This document shows, one piece after another, positions 24,026-33,074 of a stretch of 64,000 nucleotides of DNA. The DNA comes from Pacificispira sp965223125 (lineage in GTDB: Bacteria; Pseudomonadota; Alphaproteobacteria; UBA8366; Aestuariispiraceae). The notes beneath the pieces are model-generated. The model worked only from the letters and a program-made list of their open reading frames with translations, was not told the origin of the DNA and did not search any database. The stretch covers positions 2,914,001 through 2,978,000 of the forward strand of contig OZ244984.1 in assembly GCA_965223125.1 (NCBI GenBank), given 5' to 3'. The first letter of the stretch is position 1, and each line of letters starts with the position of its first letter. The position numbers were made by a program, and so were the translations under genes.

Positions 24026-25246
24026 CCATCCTCCAACACGAGCCATCAGGCCACTTCGATTCGTTGACGCCTGCGTAACGCTGCCTCTAGCCTCGCCGCG
24101 ATTGTCGAGCGCGAAGTGCAGAAGTCCCGCTGCCGTCGCAAAGGCCGGCCCTCCGGTGGCTTCGGCCAGTCCGGAAACCTTCAGGGGCCGTCCATGGCGG
24201 ACCTGCTTGTTCAATATGCGTCCGGCCATTTCACGAACACCCGGTAGCTGGCTCGCGCCACCCGTAAGCACCACTCGCTGTCCCGCCATGCCTTTTGCAC
24301 CGGATGTTTCCAGACGCTGTCGGACCAGTTCGAAGGTTTCTTCAAGGCGTGGGGCGATGATCGAGACAAGAAAACTGCGCGGCACGCGGTTGAGAGAGGT
24401 GTCCTCCTCTTCCCCGATGCGCGGTGCGTCGATCAGGTCGCGGTCGTCGGATGCCGCCGGAAGCGACGAGCCGTAGAGGGTTTTGAGGCGTTCCGCCTGA
24501 CTGATCGTGGTCGACAGGCCCCGTGCTATATCGGATGTGACATGCTGTCCGCCAACTGGAATGCAATCGCCATAGACTGCGGCTCCTTCGTAAAAGACGC
24601 TGAAACTTGTCGTGCCGCCGCCCATGTCGATCACGGTCGCGCCCAGATCCTTTTCATCCTCCACCAGGGCCGAAAGTCCTGCGGCATAGGGGGCGAGTGC
24701 GAAATCGGCAACGGTGAGGTGACAGCGTGCAACGCAGTTCACGAGATTCTGGACCGCACTTTCATTGGCAGTGACGACATGCAGTTTCACCCCCACAGTC
24801 TGGGCATGCATGGAGCGTGGTTCGTGCAGCAGTGGCCCGCCATCGACGGAATAGCCGATCGGAATTGCGTGCAGCAACATCCGGCCGTTCAGGTCAACGC
24901 TGTCGCGGGCTTCCTGAAGCAGGCGCGTGATGTCCGGGTCCCGGATGGCCGCTCCGCCAATCTGCATTTCACGGGTCAGGGTCATGCTTTGCGGGCGGGA
25001 GCCGTTGATCGACAGAATCACATCCTCAATCGTCGTGCCCGCCATCTGTTCGGCGGAATGCACTGCTGACAGGATAGCGCGATAGGCGCTTTCCATATCG
25101 ACCACGATGCCGCCTTTCAGCCCGGCGGATTGCTGGTGGCTCATGCCTGTGACCCGGATCCGCCCGGCCTCAGTGACTTCCGCGATGAAACAGCAGATCT
25201 TCGTCGATCCGATATCCAAAGCCGTCAATTTGCGTGTCGTCGCCAC
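24011..25246 (-). CDS. ftsA: Cell division protein FtsA
   Basis: An actin-like ATPase that tethers FtsZ to the membrane and recruits later divisome proteins. The 411-residue protein has ALDIGSTKICCFIAEV (phosphate 1 loop), the SHS2-type insertion (GGIVVDMESAYRAI), VIDMGGGTTSFSVF (phosphate 2) and VVLTGGASQLPGVREMA (adenosine motif). The C-terminus, ARVGGWFSGF, is the amphipathic membrane-targeting helix. The start is GTG at 25246. It lies 78 bp downstream of ftsQ in the conserved ftsQ-ftsA-ftsZ order. Confidence 0.97.
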   Translation of the reverse strand: MATTRKLTALDIGSTKICCFIAEVTEAGRIRVTGMSHQQSAGLKGGIVVDMESAYRAILSAVHSAEQMAGTTIEDVILSINGSRPQSMTLTREMQIGGAAIRDPDITRLLQEARDSVDLNGRMLLHAIPIGYSVDGGPLLHEPRSMHAQTVGVKLHVVTANESAVQNLVNCVARCHLTVADFALAPYAAGLSALVEDEKDLGATVIDMGGGTTSFSVFYEGAAVYGDCIPVGGQHVTSDIARGLSTTISQAERLKTLYGSSLPAASDDRDLIDAPRIGEEEDTSLNRVPRSFLVSIIAPRLEETFELVRQRLETSGAKGMAGQRVVLTGGASQLPGVREMAGRILNKQVRHGRPLKVSGLAEATGGPAFATAAGLLHFALDNRGEARGSVTQASTNRSGLMARVGGWFSGF

Positions 25247-25324
25247 TGTCGTCGTTCCTTACCCTGACCCACGGCAGCATGCCGCAGGGTGTACCATTCC
25301 AATTCCCAAATCTCTCATTCAATG

Positions 25325-26215
25325 CTAGGTTTCCTCGCCCTTGCCCCGCATCATGACTTCCTGAAGGCCGGGCTCGGTTAATTGCAGTGTCATGCGGTCA
25401 ATCTGACGCATATCGATTTCCTGAACCGTTCGCGACAGGATTTCATGATCCCGCTGATAGGTGGCCAATTGCCGCCATGCTTCCGCAACACCAGTTTCCG
25501 GCATGTGAACATCGATTCCACCATCAAGGCGCAGGTTCCAGCGCCGTGCGCCGACACGGATTGCTGCGACAACGCGGTTTTCAAGTTCCGGTTCCTGGGC
25601 CAGTACGGTTAGAAGCTCCTGGGCATGCATCGGTGCGTCGGGTCCAACCAGAAGTTTCAGATGACTGTGTCGCTTCAGATCCTTGGCACCGATCACGACC
25701 CCATCCGGGTCGATCAGCACAAAACTGTCGTCATGCTGCCAGATCGCTATTGCACGGCGTTCCTCTATCTTCACAACGACGGTACCGGGCAGGGTGCGGC
25801 GAACCTCGGCGGATTTGATCCAGCCCAATGCTTCCAGGCGGTCCCGTGCTTCAGTAGGGTCGAATCCTAGGATCGGATCACCGACGGTTACATTCAGGGC
25901 CGACAGGACATCCTCGCGCGCGGTTTCCTTGCGCCCGACGACATAGACTTCCTCCACCGACAGACCGATATGCACGGTTCCGTCCAGAATGCGAGACCCG
26001 GCCCAGTCCAGTGCATGGCCGTGCAGGTCGTTCTGCCAACCCAGATAGCCGCCCCCACCCAGAATCAGGGCGGCAAGGCCGATCAGACCGTATTTCACGC
26101 CCAGCCGCTTGCGGGCCGCGTCGATCCGCCGGTTCCGTGCGTTTTCCGTGCCGCCCCGGCGTCGGGTACTCGGAGCCTTGGCGGCGCGCCCAGCCGGTTT
26201 CTTGCCGCGTGTCAT
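25325..26215 (-). CDS. ftsQ: Cell division protein FtsQ
   Basis: A bitopic inner-membrane divisome protein that bridges FtsA/FtsI and FtsL. From ATG 26215, whose ATGA overlaps the ddl stop, it has 296 residues: a basic cytoplasmic N-terminus rich in Arg/Lys and one transmembrane helix (YGLIGLAALILGGGGYLG). A periplasmic POTRA domain follows (VEEVYVVGRKETAREDVLSA and on to GWIKSAEVRRTLPGTVVVKI), then the FtsQ domain with DPDGVVIG and RRWNLRLDGGIDVHMP. In-frame ATG codons at 26224 and 26245 are less likely starts. Confidence 0.95.
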   Translation of the reverse strand: MTRGKKPAGRAAKAPSTRRRGGTENARNRRIDAARKRLGVKYGLIGLAALILGGGGYLGWQNDLHGHALDWAGSRILDGTVHIGLSVEEVYVVGRKETAREDVLSALNVTVGDPILGFDPTEARDRLEALGWIKSAEVRRTLPGTVVVKIEERRAIAIWQHDDSFVLIDPDGVVIGAKDLKRHSHLKLLVGPDAPMHAQELLTVLAQEPELENRVVAAIRVGARRWNLRLDGGIDVHMPETGVAEAWRQLATYQRDHEILSRTVQEIDMRQIDRMTLQLTEPGLQEVMMRGKGEET

Positions 26216-27117
26216 GAATCGCATGCCGCGTTCTCCACCATCCAACTGACCAGTTCTTCAAAGGATATGCCAACCTGACGCGCCTGTTCCGGAATCAGGC
26301 TGAGCGGCGTCATGCCGGGCTGGGTATTGAGTTCCAGGATTACCAGCTTTCCGGTTTCAGGATCGTGGCGGAAATCGGATCGGGTGACACCCCGGCAATC
26401 CAGGGCCCGATGTGCGCGTTCCGCGAGATCCATGCAGCGCGCCGCCAGTGCGTCCGGGATTGGCGCGGGACAAAGATGCACGGTTTTACCGTCAGTATAT
26501 TTGGCGGTATAGTCATAGAAGCCGGAAACCGGGCGCAGTTCGGTGACGCAGAGCGCTTTGTCGCCCATCACGGAAACCGTAAGTTCCTGACCGGGAACAT
26601 ATTCCTCCACCATCGCCTCGCCGAAGGTCCAGCCGGAATAGTCCGGGCCGTTTGTACCGTCCTGCACGATGTAAACCCCAATGGAGGACCCTTCCCGTGC
26701 CGGTTTCACGACATAGGGACGTGGCAAGGGCTCTGCCCCTGCCCGAAGTTCTTCGATTTCCAGCGTCTTATGCCGGGCGGTCGGAATACCTGCATCCCGG
26801 AACAACTGGATCGACAGGGGTTTGTCCATCGCCAGAGTTGAGGCAACGCGTCCGGAATGGGTATAGGGGATCGCCATCATGTCCAGCAATCCCTGTATTG
26901 TTCCATCCTCGCCCCAGCGGCCATGCAGGGCATTGAAGACGACGTCCGGGCGCGATTCCAGTATTGAGACGAGATGCGGAATATCGCGATGCAGGTCCAC
27001 GCATTCGACAGTATAGCCCGCCCGTTCCAGTGCTTCGGCACAGGGCATCCCTGACGCCAGCGACACGTCGCGTTCGGCGGACCAACCGCCCATCAGAACC
27101 GTGACGCGCTTTGTCAT
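26212..27117 (-). CDS. ddl: D-alanine--D-alanine ligase
   Basis: An ATP-grasp enzyme that joins two D-alanines for the peptidoglycan stem peptide. The 301-residue protein is DdlB-type. VTVLMGGWSAERDVSLASG is the N-terminal signature, followed by ALHGRWGEDGTIQGLLDMM, PYVVKPAREGSSIGVYIV (ATP-binding Lys and loop) and LELNTQPGMTPLSLIPEQA (metal-binding Glu and Asn). ATGA overlaps tie it to both murB and ftsQ, so it is translated within the dcw operon. Confidence 0.97.
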   Translation of the reverse strand: MTKRVTVLMGGWSAERDVSLASGMPCAEALERAGYTVECVDLHRDIPHLVSILESRPDVVFNALHGRWGEDGTIQGLLDMMAIPYTHSGRVASTLAMDKPLSIQLFRDAGIPTARHKTLEIEELRAGAEPLPRPYVVKPAREGSSIGVYIVQDGTNGPDYSGWTFGEAMVEEYVPGQELTVSVMGDKALCVTELRPVSGFYDYTAKYTDGKTVHLCPAPIPDALAARCMDLAERAHRALDCRGVTRSDFRHDPETGKLVILELNTQPGMTPLSLIPEQARQVGISFEELVSWMVENAACDS

Positions 27118-28040
27118 TCTGCAGTTCTCCCGATGCGTTTGATTTCCCAGATTAGGTCAATGGACTGGGTTTCCCGAACCCGGCGGCGGACATCCTCACC
27201 CAGACTCTCCAGATCGGATGCCGTGGCCGTCCCGGTATTGATCAGGAAATTGCAATGCTGGTCGGAGACCATCGCCCCACCGAGTCTGAGACCCCGGCAG
27301 CCTGCGGCATCGATCACTTTCCAGGCGCTGTTTTCTCGGGGATTGCGGAAGGTCGATCCACCGGTACGGCTTCGGATCGGCTGGCTGGCGCTTCGGCTCT
27401 CCTGGATGTCAGCCATTTTCGCACGGATTGTATCGTCATCACCGGGACGGGCTCTGAACCGGGCGCGCAGGAAAATCCAGTCCTCCGGCACGGCGCTGTG
27501 GCGGTATTCGAATCCCATGTCGTCGGTGGTCAGACGGTGCAGTCTGCCGTCTCGGTCCAGCGCTTCGACCCAGATCAGGACATCCTTCGTCTCGGTTCCG
27601 TATGCGCCCGCATTCATGCGCAGAGCGCCGCCGATGGTGCCAGGAATGCCGGAATAGAATTCCAGTCCGGTCAGGCTGTTCGCGGCGGCGGTTTTTGCGA
27701 CATTGGCGTCCAGAGCCGCTGCTCCGGCCTCGATCTCGTCTCCGTCAACGGTCACTTTTGCGAAATCCGCACCTAGGCGCAGAACCACCCCTTCGATCCC
27801 ACCATCACGCACCAGCAGGTTCGATCCAACACCGATGGGTGTGACCGGGATATCGCGGGGCAAGGCGGACAGGAAGGATTGCAGATCCGCCTGATCCGCA
27901 GGCTTGAACAACACATCCGCTGGGCCGCCGACCCGGAACCAGGTGACATTGGACAGCAGACTTCCCTCACTCAGCCGGCCGCGCACCTCTGGCAGGCGGG
28001 AGATCAGGCCGGAATCCGGGCGGTCGCGCAATGGCATCAT
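27114..28040 (-). CDS. murB: UDP-N-acetylmuramate dehydrogenase
   Basis: An FAD enzyme that reduces UDP-GlcNAc-enolpyruvate to UDP-MurNAc with NADPH. The 308-residue protein, from ATG 28040 that overlaps the murC stop, has TWFRVGGPADVLFKPAD, GVGSNLLVRDGGIEGVVLRL (FAD-binding), GLEFYSGIPGTIGGALRMNA, SQPIRSRTGGSTFRNP (catalytic Ser region) and AWKVIDAAGCRGLRLGGAMV. This is the type II arrangement without the extra Tyr loop. The frame stays open to 28082, but those residues are not conserved. Confidence 0.96.
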   Translation of the reverse strand: MMPLRDRPDSGLISRLPEVRGRLSEGSLLSNVTWFRVGGPADVLFKPADQADLQSFLSALPRDIPVTPIGVGSNLLVRDGGIEGVVLRLGADFAKVTVDGDEIEAGAAALDANVAKTAAANSLTGLEFYSGIPGTIGGALRMNAGAYGTETKDVLIWVEALDRDGRLHRLTTDDMGFEYRHSAVPEDWIFLRARFRARPGDDDTIRAKMADIQESRSASQPIRSRTGGSTFRNPRENSAWKVIDAAGCRGLRLGGAMVSDQHCNFLINTGTATASDLESLGEDVRRRVRETQSIDLIWEIKRIGRTAE

Positions 28041-29443
28041 GTCCCCCCCTCCGCCAGTTTCGCCGGAAGCGCATTGGCCCAATAGGTGATTGATCCGGCC
28101 CCCAGGCAGACGACCATGTCGCCCGGCATAGCACTGGCGCGGATGGCGGCGGGTAGATCGTTCTCACCGTCGATGGCCTGGACCGACCGGTGCCCGCGGG
28201 CGCGCAGGCCCTCGACCAGGCTGTCGCGATCCGCACCCTCAATGGGCTGCTCGCCCGCCGTATAGACCGGGGCGACGAAAACCGTGTCGGCATCGTTGAA
28301 GCAAGTGCAGAAGTCTTCGAACAGATCGTGCAGTCGGGTATAGCGATGCGGCTGCACCACGGCGATTACCCGGTTTTTCGTCGCCTGGCGAGCGGCCTTC
28401 AGCACGGCGGCGATTTCGACCGGGTGATGGCCGTAATCGTCAATCACGGTGACATCGTTCCAGATGCCGGTTCGCGTGAAGCGTCGCTTGACCCCTGTGA
28501 AGGCGGCGAGGCCACTGCGAATGGTGTCATCGCTCAACCCCATCTCCACGGCGACAGCAATCGCAGCCAGTGCATTCAGCACATTATGGTCGCCATGCAT
28601 CGGCAGATGGATACCCGCAATCCGGCGCGGCTCCGCATTCCGTTTGGCTATTTCGACGGTCAGGTCATAGCCATCCGGCCCCGGAATCGCCGTGATGGCA
28701 CGGATCTCTGCCTGTGGGCTGAAGCCGTAAGTGATGATGCGGCGATCCTCGATCCGTCCGATCAGCGCCTGAACTTCAGGGTGATCGAGGCAGAGTGCCG
28801 CGAAACCATAGAAGGGGATGTTCTGCACGAAGGTGCGGAAGGCATCGCGCATCGCATCGAAGGTTCCGTAGTGATCCATATGTTCGGGATCGATATTCGT
28901 GACGATGGCGATGGTCGCGGGCAGCTTCACAAATGTGCCGTCGCTCTCATCCGCCTCGGCAACCAGCCAGTCCCCCTTGCCCAGCCGCGCATTGGTGCCA
29001 TAGGCGTTGATGATTCCGCCATTGATGACCGTGGGGTCCTTTTTCGCGGTATCCAGCATCTGGGCGACAAGAGAGGTGGTGGTCGTCTTGCCGTGTGTTC
29101 CGCCAACTGCGATAGACCATTTCAGGCGCATCAGCTCGGCCAGCATTTCAGCCCGACGGACGACTGGGATCAGTGCCTTTCGGGCAGCGGCAACTTCCGG
29201 ATTGTCACGTTTGACGGCGGTGGAGACGACCACGACGGCGGCACCCTCTGAATGGGCAGCATCATGGCCGATCTTAACGTCGATCCCCAATGCGCGCAGG
29301 CGCAGCACATTGGCATTCTCCGTCATGTCCGAGCCGGAGACCGTGTAGCCGAGATTGCACATCACTTCGGCAATACCTGACATGCCGATTCCGCCGATCC
29401 CGACGAAGTGAAGCCGACCGAGGGTGAGGGGCATCCGCATCAC
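28037..29443 (-). CDS. murC: UDP-N-acetylmuramate--L-alanine ligase
   Basis: This ligase adds the first amino acid of the stem peptide using ATP. The 468-residue Mur ligase has VGIGGIGMSGIAEVMCNLGY (nucleotide-sugar Rossmann part), GGTHGKTTTTSLVA (P-loop), NIDPEHMDHYGTFDAM, the central GDHNVLNALAAIAVA, and DDYGHHPVEIAAVLKAAR in the C-terminal domain. Its start overlaps the murG stop by 4 nt, and its own stop overlaps murB. Confidence 0.97.
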   Translation of the reverse strand: MMRMPLTLGRLHFVGIGGIGMSGIAEVMCNLGYTVSGSDMTENANVLRLRALGIDVKIGHDAAHSEGAAVVVVSTAVKRDNPEVAAARKALIPVVRRAEMLAELMRLKWSIAVGGTHGKTTTTSLVAQMLDTAKKDPTVINGGIINAYGTNARLGKGDWLVAEADESDGTFVKLPATIAIVTNIDPEHMDHYGTFDAMRDAFRTFVQNIPFYGFAALCLDHPEVQALIGRIEDRRIITYGFSPQAEIRAITAIPGPDGYDLTVEIAKRNAEPRRIAGIHLPMHGDHNVLNALAAIAVAVEMGLSDDTIRSGLAAFTGVKRRFTRTGIWNDVTVIDDYGHHPVEIAAVLKAARQATKNRVIAVVQPHRYTRLHDLFEDFCTCFNDADTVFVAPVYTAGEQPIEGADRDSLVEGLRARGHRSVQAIDGENDLPAAIRASAMPGDMVVCLGAGSITYWANALPAKLAEGGT

Positions 29444-30594
29444 GCAGCGTCCTTTCGGGATTTTCCGGTATCACCGCTGTCGCCATCGCCGCCGGTTCCG
29501 GCCAGGGATTCGACCATATCGGCCAGCCGTTGCGTTGCATCGGGAATGCCGGTGCGCGCAGCGGCGCTGGCGGCGGCGCTGAGCACCGTCGGATTTTCAA
29601 GCAGTTGCACAAGGCGTTGCGCCAGATCGTCAGCGGTCACATCCATTTGCGGTATCGCCCAGCCGCCGCCCGCATCGCTCAGTCGAGCCGCATTGGCCGC
29701 CTGATGGTCGTCGATGGCATGGGCATAAGGGATCAGGATCGCAGGCAGGCCGACCGCCGCAAGTTCGGCCATGGTGGAGGCTCCAGCGCGCCCGATCATG
29801 AGATGTGCTTTCGCCAGTCGATCTGGCATATCCTTAAAAAAGGACCGCACATCGGCGGCGATCCCCGCCTTCTGATAGGCGGCCTTGACCATATCCACCT
29901 GTTCAGCGCGGGCCTGCTGGTCAACGGAAAGCCGCGCACGCATAGCGGGGTCCAGGCTGGTCAGGGCAGCGGGTACGGCTTCCCCCAGAATCTGGGCACC
30001 CTGGCTTCCCCCGACAATCAGCAGGTTCAGGGGGGCACCGGGTCCGGGCGGGACAAAGGGGCGACCTGCCAGCGCGGCAATTTCCGGGCGCACGGGATTG
30101 CCGGTGCGGATCGCCTTGTCCTGATCTTTCGGGCGCAGGCCATCGGTCTCATCAAAGCTGAGGGCTATGCGGTTGACGCGCGGGGCCAGCAGGCGATTGG
30201 CACGTCCCAGGACAGCATTCTGCTCATGGATGGCGGTGCGTATGCCGATCTGGCTTGCCGCCAGCATGGTCGGGACACTGGGGTAACCGCCAAAACCTAC
30301 GACGACGGCAGGGCGCATCCGGCGCAGCAGGCCGCGCGCCTGGAAATAACCCAGCATCAGTTGGAATGTGGCGGAAATCCGGGCCAGCACGCCCTTGCCG
30401 GAGACACCGGCGGCGCTGATCGTATAAGCCTCCAACTCACCCAGCGGGCCGGAATAGACATCGCCCCGCCGGTCGGTGATCAGTGCCAGCCGGTGGCCGC
30501 GCCGCTTCAGTTCCTCGGCCAGGGCCTGGGCGGGGAAGACATGTCCACCGGTGCCGCCGGTTGCCAGGACGATCAGAGTGGGGGGGGTGGTCAT
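29440..30594 (-). CDS. murG: UDP-N-acetylglucosamine--N-acetylmuramyl-(pentapeptide) transferase
   Basis: A GT-B glycosyltransferase that converts lipid I to lipid II on the cytoplasmic face of the inner membrane. The 384-residue protein, from ATG 30594, has ATGGTGGHVFPAQALAEELK (N-terminal glycine loop), GFGGYPSVPTMLAA, HEQNAVLGRANRLLA, LLIVGGSQGAQILGE and IGRAGASTMAELAAVGLPAI (donor site). The frame remains open for 1 kb upstream across ftsW, but only the part from MTTPPTLIVLATGG is MurG. Its start overlaps the ftsW stop. Confidence 0.97.
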   Translation of the reverse strand: MTTPPTLIVLATGGTGGHVFPAQALAEELKRRGHRLALITDRRGDVYSGPLGELEAYTISAAGVSGKGVLARISATFQLMLGYFQARGLLRRMRPAVVVGFGGYPSVPTMLAASQIGIRTAIHEQNAVLGRANRLLAPRVNRIALSFDETDGLRPKDQDKAIRTGNPVRPEIAALAGRPFVPPGPGAPLNLLIVGGSQGAQILGEAVPAALTSLDPAMRARLSVDQQARAEQVDMVKAAYQKAGIAADVRSFFKDMPDRLAKAHLMIGRAGASTMAELAAVGLPAILIPYAHAIDDHQAANAARLSDAGGGWAIPQMDVTADDLAQRLVQLLENPTVLSAAASAAARTGIPDATQRLADMVESLAGTGGDGDSGDTGKSRKDAA

Positions 30595-31706
30595 ATCAAT
30601 TCCCCCGGTCGTTTGCGTGTCAGGGCCAGCATCATTCCCATTCCGAGTCCCAGCGCCAGCAGGGAGGAACCGCCATAGGACAGGAATGGCAGTGTCATGC
30701 CCTTGGTCGGGATCAGGCTGAGAGTGGAGGCCATGTTGATCAATGCCTGCAGACCGAACTGTGTCAGCAGCCCGGTCGCGGCAACGACGACGAACAGGTC
30801 GTTGTCCTGCAACACGCGGGCAAAGCCGCGCAGGACGATGAAGGCGAAAATGCCGACGATGATCAGACAGGCAATAGCGCCGAATTCCTCTGCCGCAACG
30901 GCGAAGACGAAATCCGCATGGCTGTCTGGGATACTGGCCTTGGCGATGCCTTCTCCCGGCCCACGCCCGAATATCCCGCCATTGACGAAGGCTTCCAGTG
31001 ATTTCGTGATCTGGTAATTGTCGCCTGAGGAGGGGTCGAGGAACCTGTCGATGCGACTCTGTACATGCGGGAAGACGAAATAGGCACCGACCAGCATGCC
31101 GATTCCACCAAGGACCATGATCAGAACCAGGATCATCGGCAGTCCGGCCAGGAAGAACTGGACACAGAAGATCGCGGTCACGACGGCGGCCTGCCCGACA
31201 TCCGGCTGGAGCAGCAGCAATCCAACGACAATCATATAGAGGAGAGTTGCGAAGGCGTAGCCCGGCATCTTCTCCCCCATCCGCTGGGATGCGAACATCC
31301 AGCCCGCGATCACGGCGAAGGCGGGCTTCACGAATTCCGAGGGTTGCAGGGTGAATCCGGCGATTGAAATCCAGCGGGTCGCCCCCTTGATCTCCGATCC
31401 AAGAAACAGGGTGCCGACCAGCAGGATGAGCGAGCCGCCCAGCATGAGCAATGCAAGGCGACGGATCGCGCGCGGCTCCATCAGGGAGACGGCGATCATC
31501 GCCAGGACAGCGGGGATCAGCAGGATGGCCTGCTTGCGCACGAAATGCATCGGGTCCGCGCCGATACGCTCCGCTACCGACGGGCTGGCCGAGAGGGTCA
31601 TCAGCAGGCCCAGCAGGGCGAGCGTCAGCAGGGCCGCCAGAGTCCAGCGATCCACGGTCCACCACCAGCGGCCCAGAACGGATGTATCGTTTCTAGCGAT
31701 GGCCAT
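30591..31706 (-). CDS. ftsW: Septal peptidoglycan polymerase FtsW
   Basis: A SEDS-family glycosyltransferase that polymerises lipid II with FtsI at the septum. The 371-residue integral membrane protein has about ten hydrophobic segments. Family marks are DPMHFVRKQAIL, FTLQPSEFVKPAFAVI, QPDVGQAAVVTAIF with the catalytic Asp region, GPGEGIAKASIPDSHADFVF and FLSYGGSSLLALGLGMGMML. The start ATG shares one base with the murD stop (TAATG). Confidence 0.96.
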   Translation of the reverse strand: MAIARNDTSVLGRWWWTVDRWTLAALLTLALLGLLMTLSASPSVAERIGADPMHFVRKQAILLIPAVLAMIAVSLMEPRAIRRLALLMLGGSLILLVGTLFLGSEIKGATRWISIAGFTLQPSEFVKPAFAVIAGWMFASQRMGEKMPGYAFATLLYMIVVGLLLLQPDVGQAAVVTAIFCVQFFLAGLPMILVLIMVLGGIGMLVGAYFVFPHVQSRIDRFLDPSSGDNYQITKSLEAFVNGGIFGRGPGEGIAKASIPDSHADFVFAVAAEEFGAIACLIIVGIFAFIVLRGFARVLQDNDLFVVVAATGLLTQFGLQALINMASTLSLIPTKGMTLPFLSYGGSSLLALGLGMGMMLALTRKRPGELI

Positions 31707-33070
31707 TATGCAGCCTCCCGCGTTGAATGGAGGGTCCGGCTTTGTGCGGGCAGGGCCAGAACCACATCCCGGAAGGCATCGCCCCGGACCTCGAAATTCG
31801 GAAACTGGTCGAAGGAGGCGCAGGCCGGTGACAGGACAACCGGCCCCGGCGCATTGTCCTGCTTCGCCAGGGCAAAGGCTTCACGGATCGCCTTGTCTAT
31901 TGTCCCGGATCGGGTCACGGGAACCCGTTTTCCGATCCAGCCCGCGATTGCTTCAGTAGCTTCTCCGATCAGGAAGGCGTGCCGGATCCGGTCGATATAG
32001 GGATCAAGCGGTGCATAGCCGTCATTCTTGTCCCGTCCCCCCGCGATCCAGTAGATCGCCTCGTACGATGACAGGGCGCGAGCCGCTGCATCGGCATTTG
32101 TTGCCTTGGAATCATTGATGAAGGTGATGCCGTCCAACGTTGCGATTCTCTCCTGCCGATGGGCAAGGCCGGGAAAGCTGCGCAATCCGTCGAGGATTGC
32201 TTCGTGCGACATGCCCAGAGCCTGGGCAACCGCATAGGCCGCTGCGGCATTCTGTTTGCCATGGTCGCCGACCAGCGCCGGACAGGCCCTGCTGTCTATC
32301 AGATCGGCGGTAGGTTGCGTATTGTGGGCGATGCGGCTTACGGCACGCCCCTCTATCATCAGGGCATTGGCGATTTCCGCGGTCTCCACCGTATCGGTGC
32401 CGATGATTGCTAGACTGTCAGGATGGCGCGGGCGCAGGATGCGCGTCTTGGCGGTGATGTACCCGGCCATGTCACCGTGCCGGTCCAGATGGTCCGGGGT
32501 GATGTTCAGCAGCACGGCGATGTCGAACATTGCGCTGGGCGTCAGGTCAAGTTGATAGGAGGACATTTCCAGCACATAGACTGCAGCCTTCGGCAATGTC
32601 AGGGCAGCCGTGCCCAGATTGCCACCGATGGCGACATCCAGCCCGCCCTGGTGCAGGAGATGCCCGATCAGCGCCGTGGTGGTGGATTTGCCATTGGTGC
32701 CGGTGATGCCGACGAATGTCGCCTTCGGCTCCCGCTGAAACAGCAGTTCGATATCTCCCAGAATCTCCACCTCTGCCGCCCGTGCCGCCAAAACGGCAGG
32801 ATGCGGAGCAGGATGGGTCAGGGGAATGCCCGGAGCCAGCACCAGGGCAGCAGACCCGGTGAGACGATCCGAGGTTACCGGGTTGTCCAGGACAAAGCCT
32901 TCCGCCTGTGCGACGGAGCGGGTTGCCTCGTTATCGTCCCAACACAGGACATCGGCCTTGCCCGCCCGCAGGGCACGGGCGGATGCCATGCCTGATTTGC
33001 CGAGGCCAACGACGAAGACGCACTGTCCGGCGTAGGGAGTGAGGGGCGGTATGGTATTTGCTCCGGTCAT
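31706..33070 (-). CDS. murD: UDP-N-acetylmuramoylalanine--D-glutamate ligase
   Basis: This ligase adds D-glutamate to UDP-MurNAc-L-Ala. The 454-residue Mur ligase has VVGLGKSGMASARALRAG, GITGTNGKSTTTALIGHL (P-loop), EMSSYQLDLTP (UDP-sugar and Mg site), NITPDHLDRHGDMAGYITAK, GDHGKQNAAAAYAVAQALG and FINDSKATNADAAARAL. Length and order are normal. It lies 4 bp downstream of mraY. Confidence 0.97.
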   Translation of the reverse strand: MTGANTIPPLTPYAGQCVFVVGLGKSGMASARALRAGKADVLCWDDNEATRSVAQAEGFVLDNPVTSDRLTGSAALVLAPGIPLTHPAPHPAVLAARAAEVEILGDIELLFQREPKATFVGITGTNGKSTTTALIGHLLHQGGLDVAIGGNLGTAALTLPKAAVYVLEMSSYQLDLTPSAMFDIAVLLNITPDHLDRHGDMAGYITAKTRILRPRHPDSLAIIGTDTVETAEIANALMIEGRAVSRIAHNTQPTADLIDSRACPALVGDHGKQNAAAAYAVAQALGMSHEAILDGLRSFPGLAHRQERIATLDGITFINDSKATNADAAARALSSYEAIYWIAGGRDKNDGYAPLDPYIDRIRHAFLIGEATEAIAGWIGKRVPVTRSGTIDKAIREAFALAKQDNAPGPVVLSPACASFDQFPNFEVRGDAFRDVVLALPAQSRTLHSTREAA

Positions 33071-33074
33071 AGCC

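Noticed and set aside
30595..31665. N-terminal extension of murG
   Set aside because: It is the out-of-frame reading of ftsW; MurG begins at 30594 with its glycine-rich loop.
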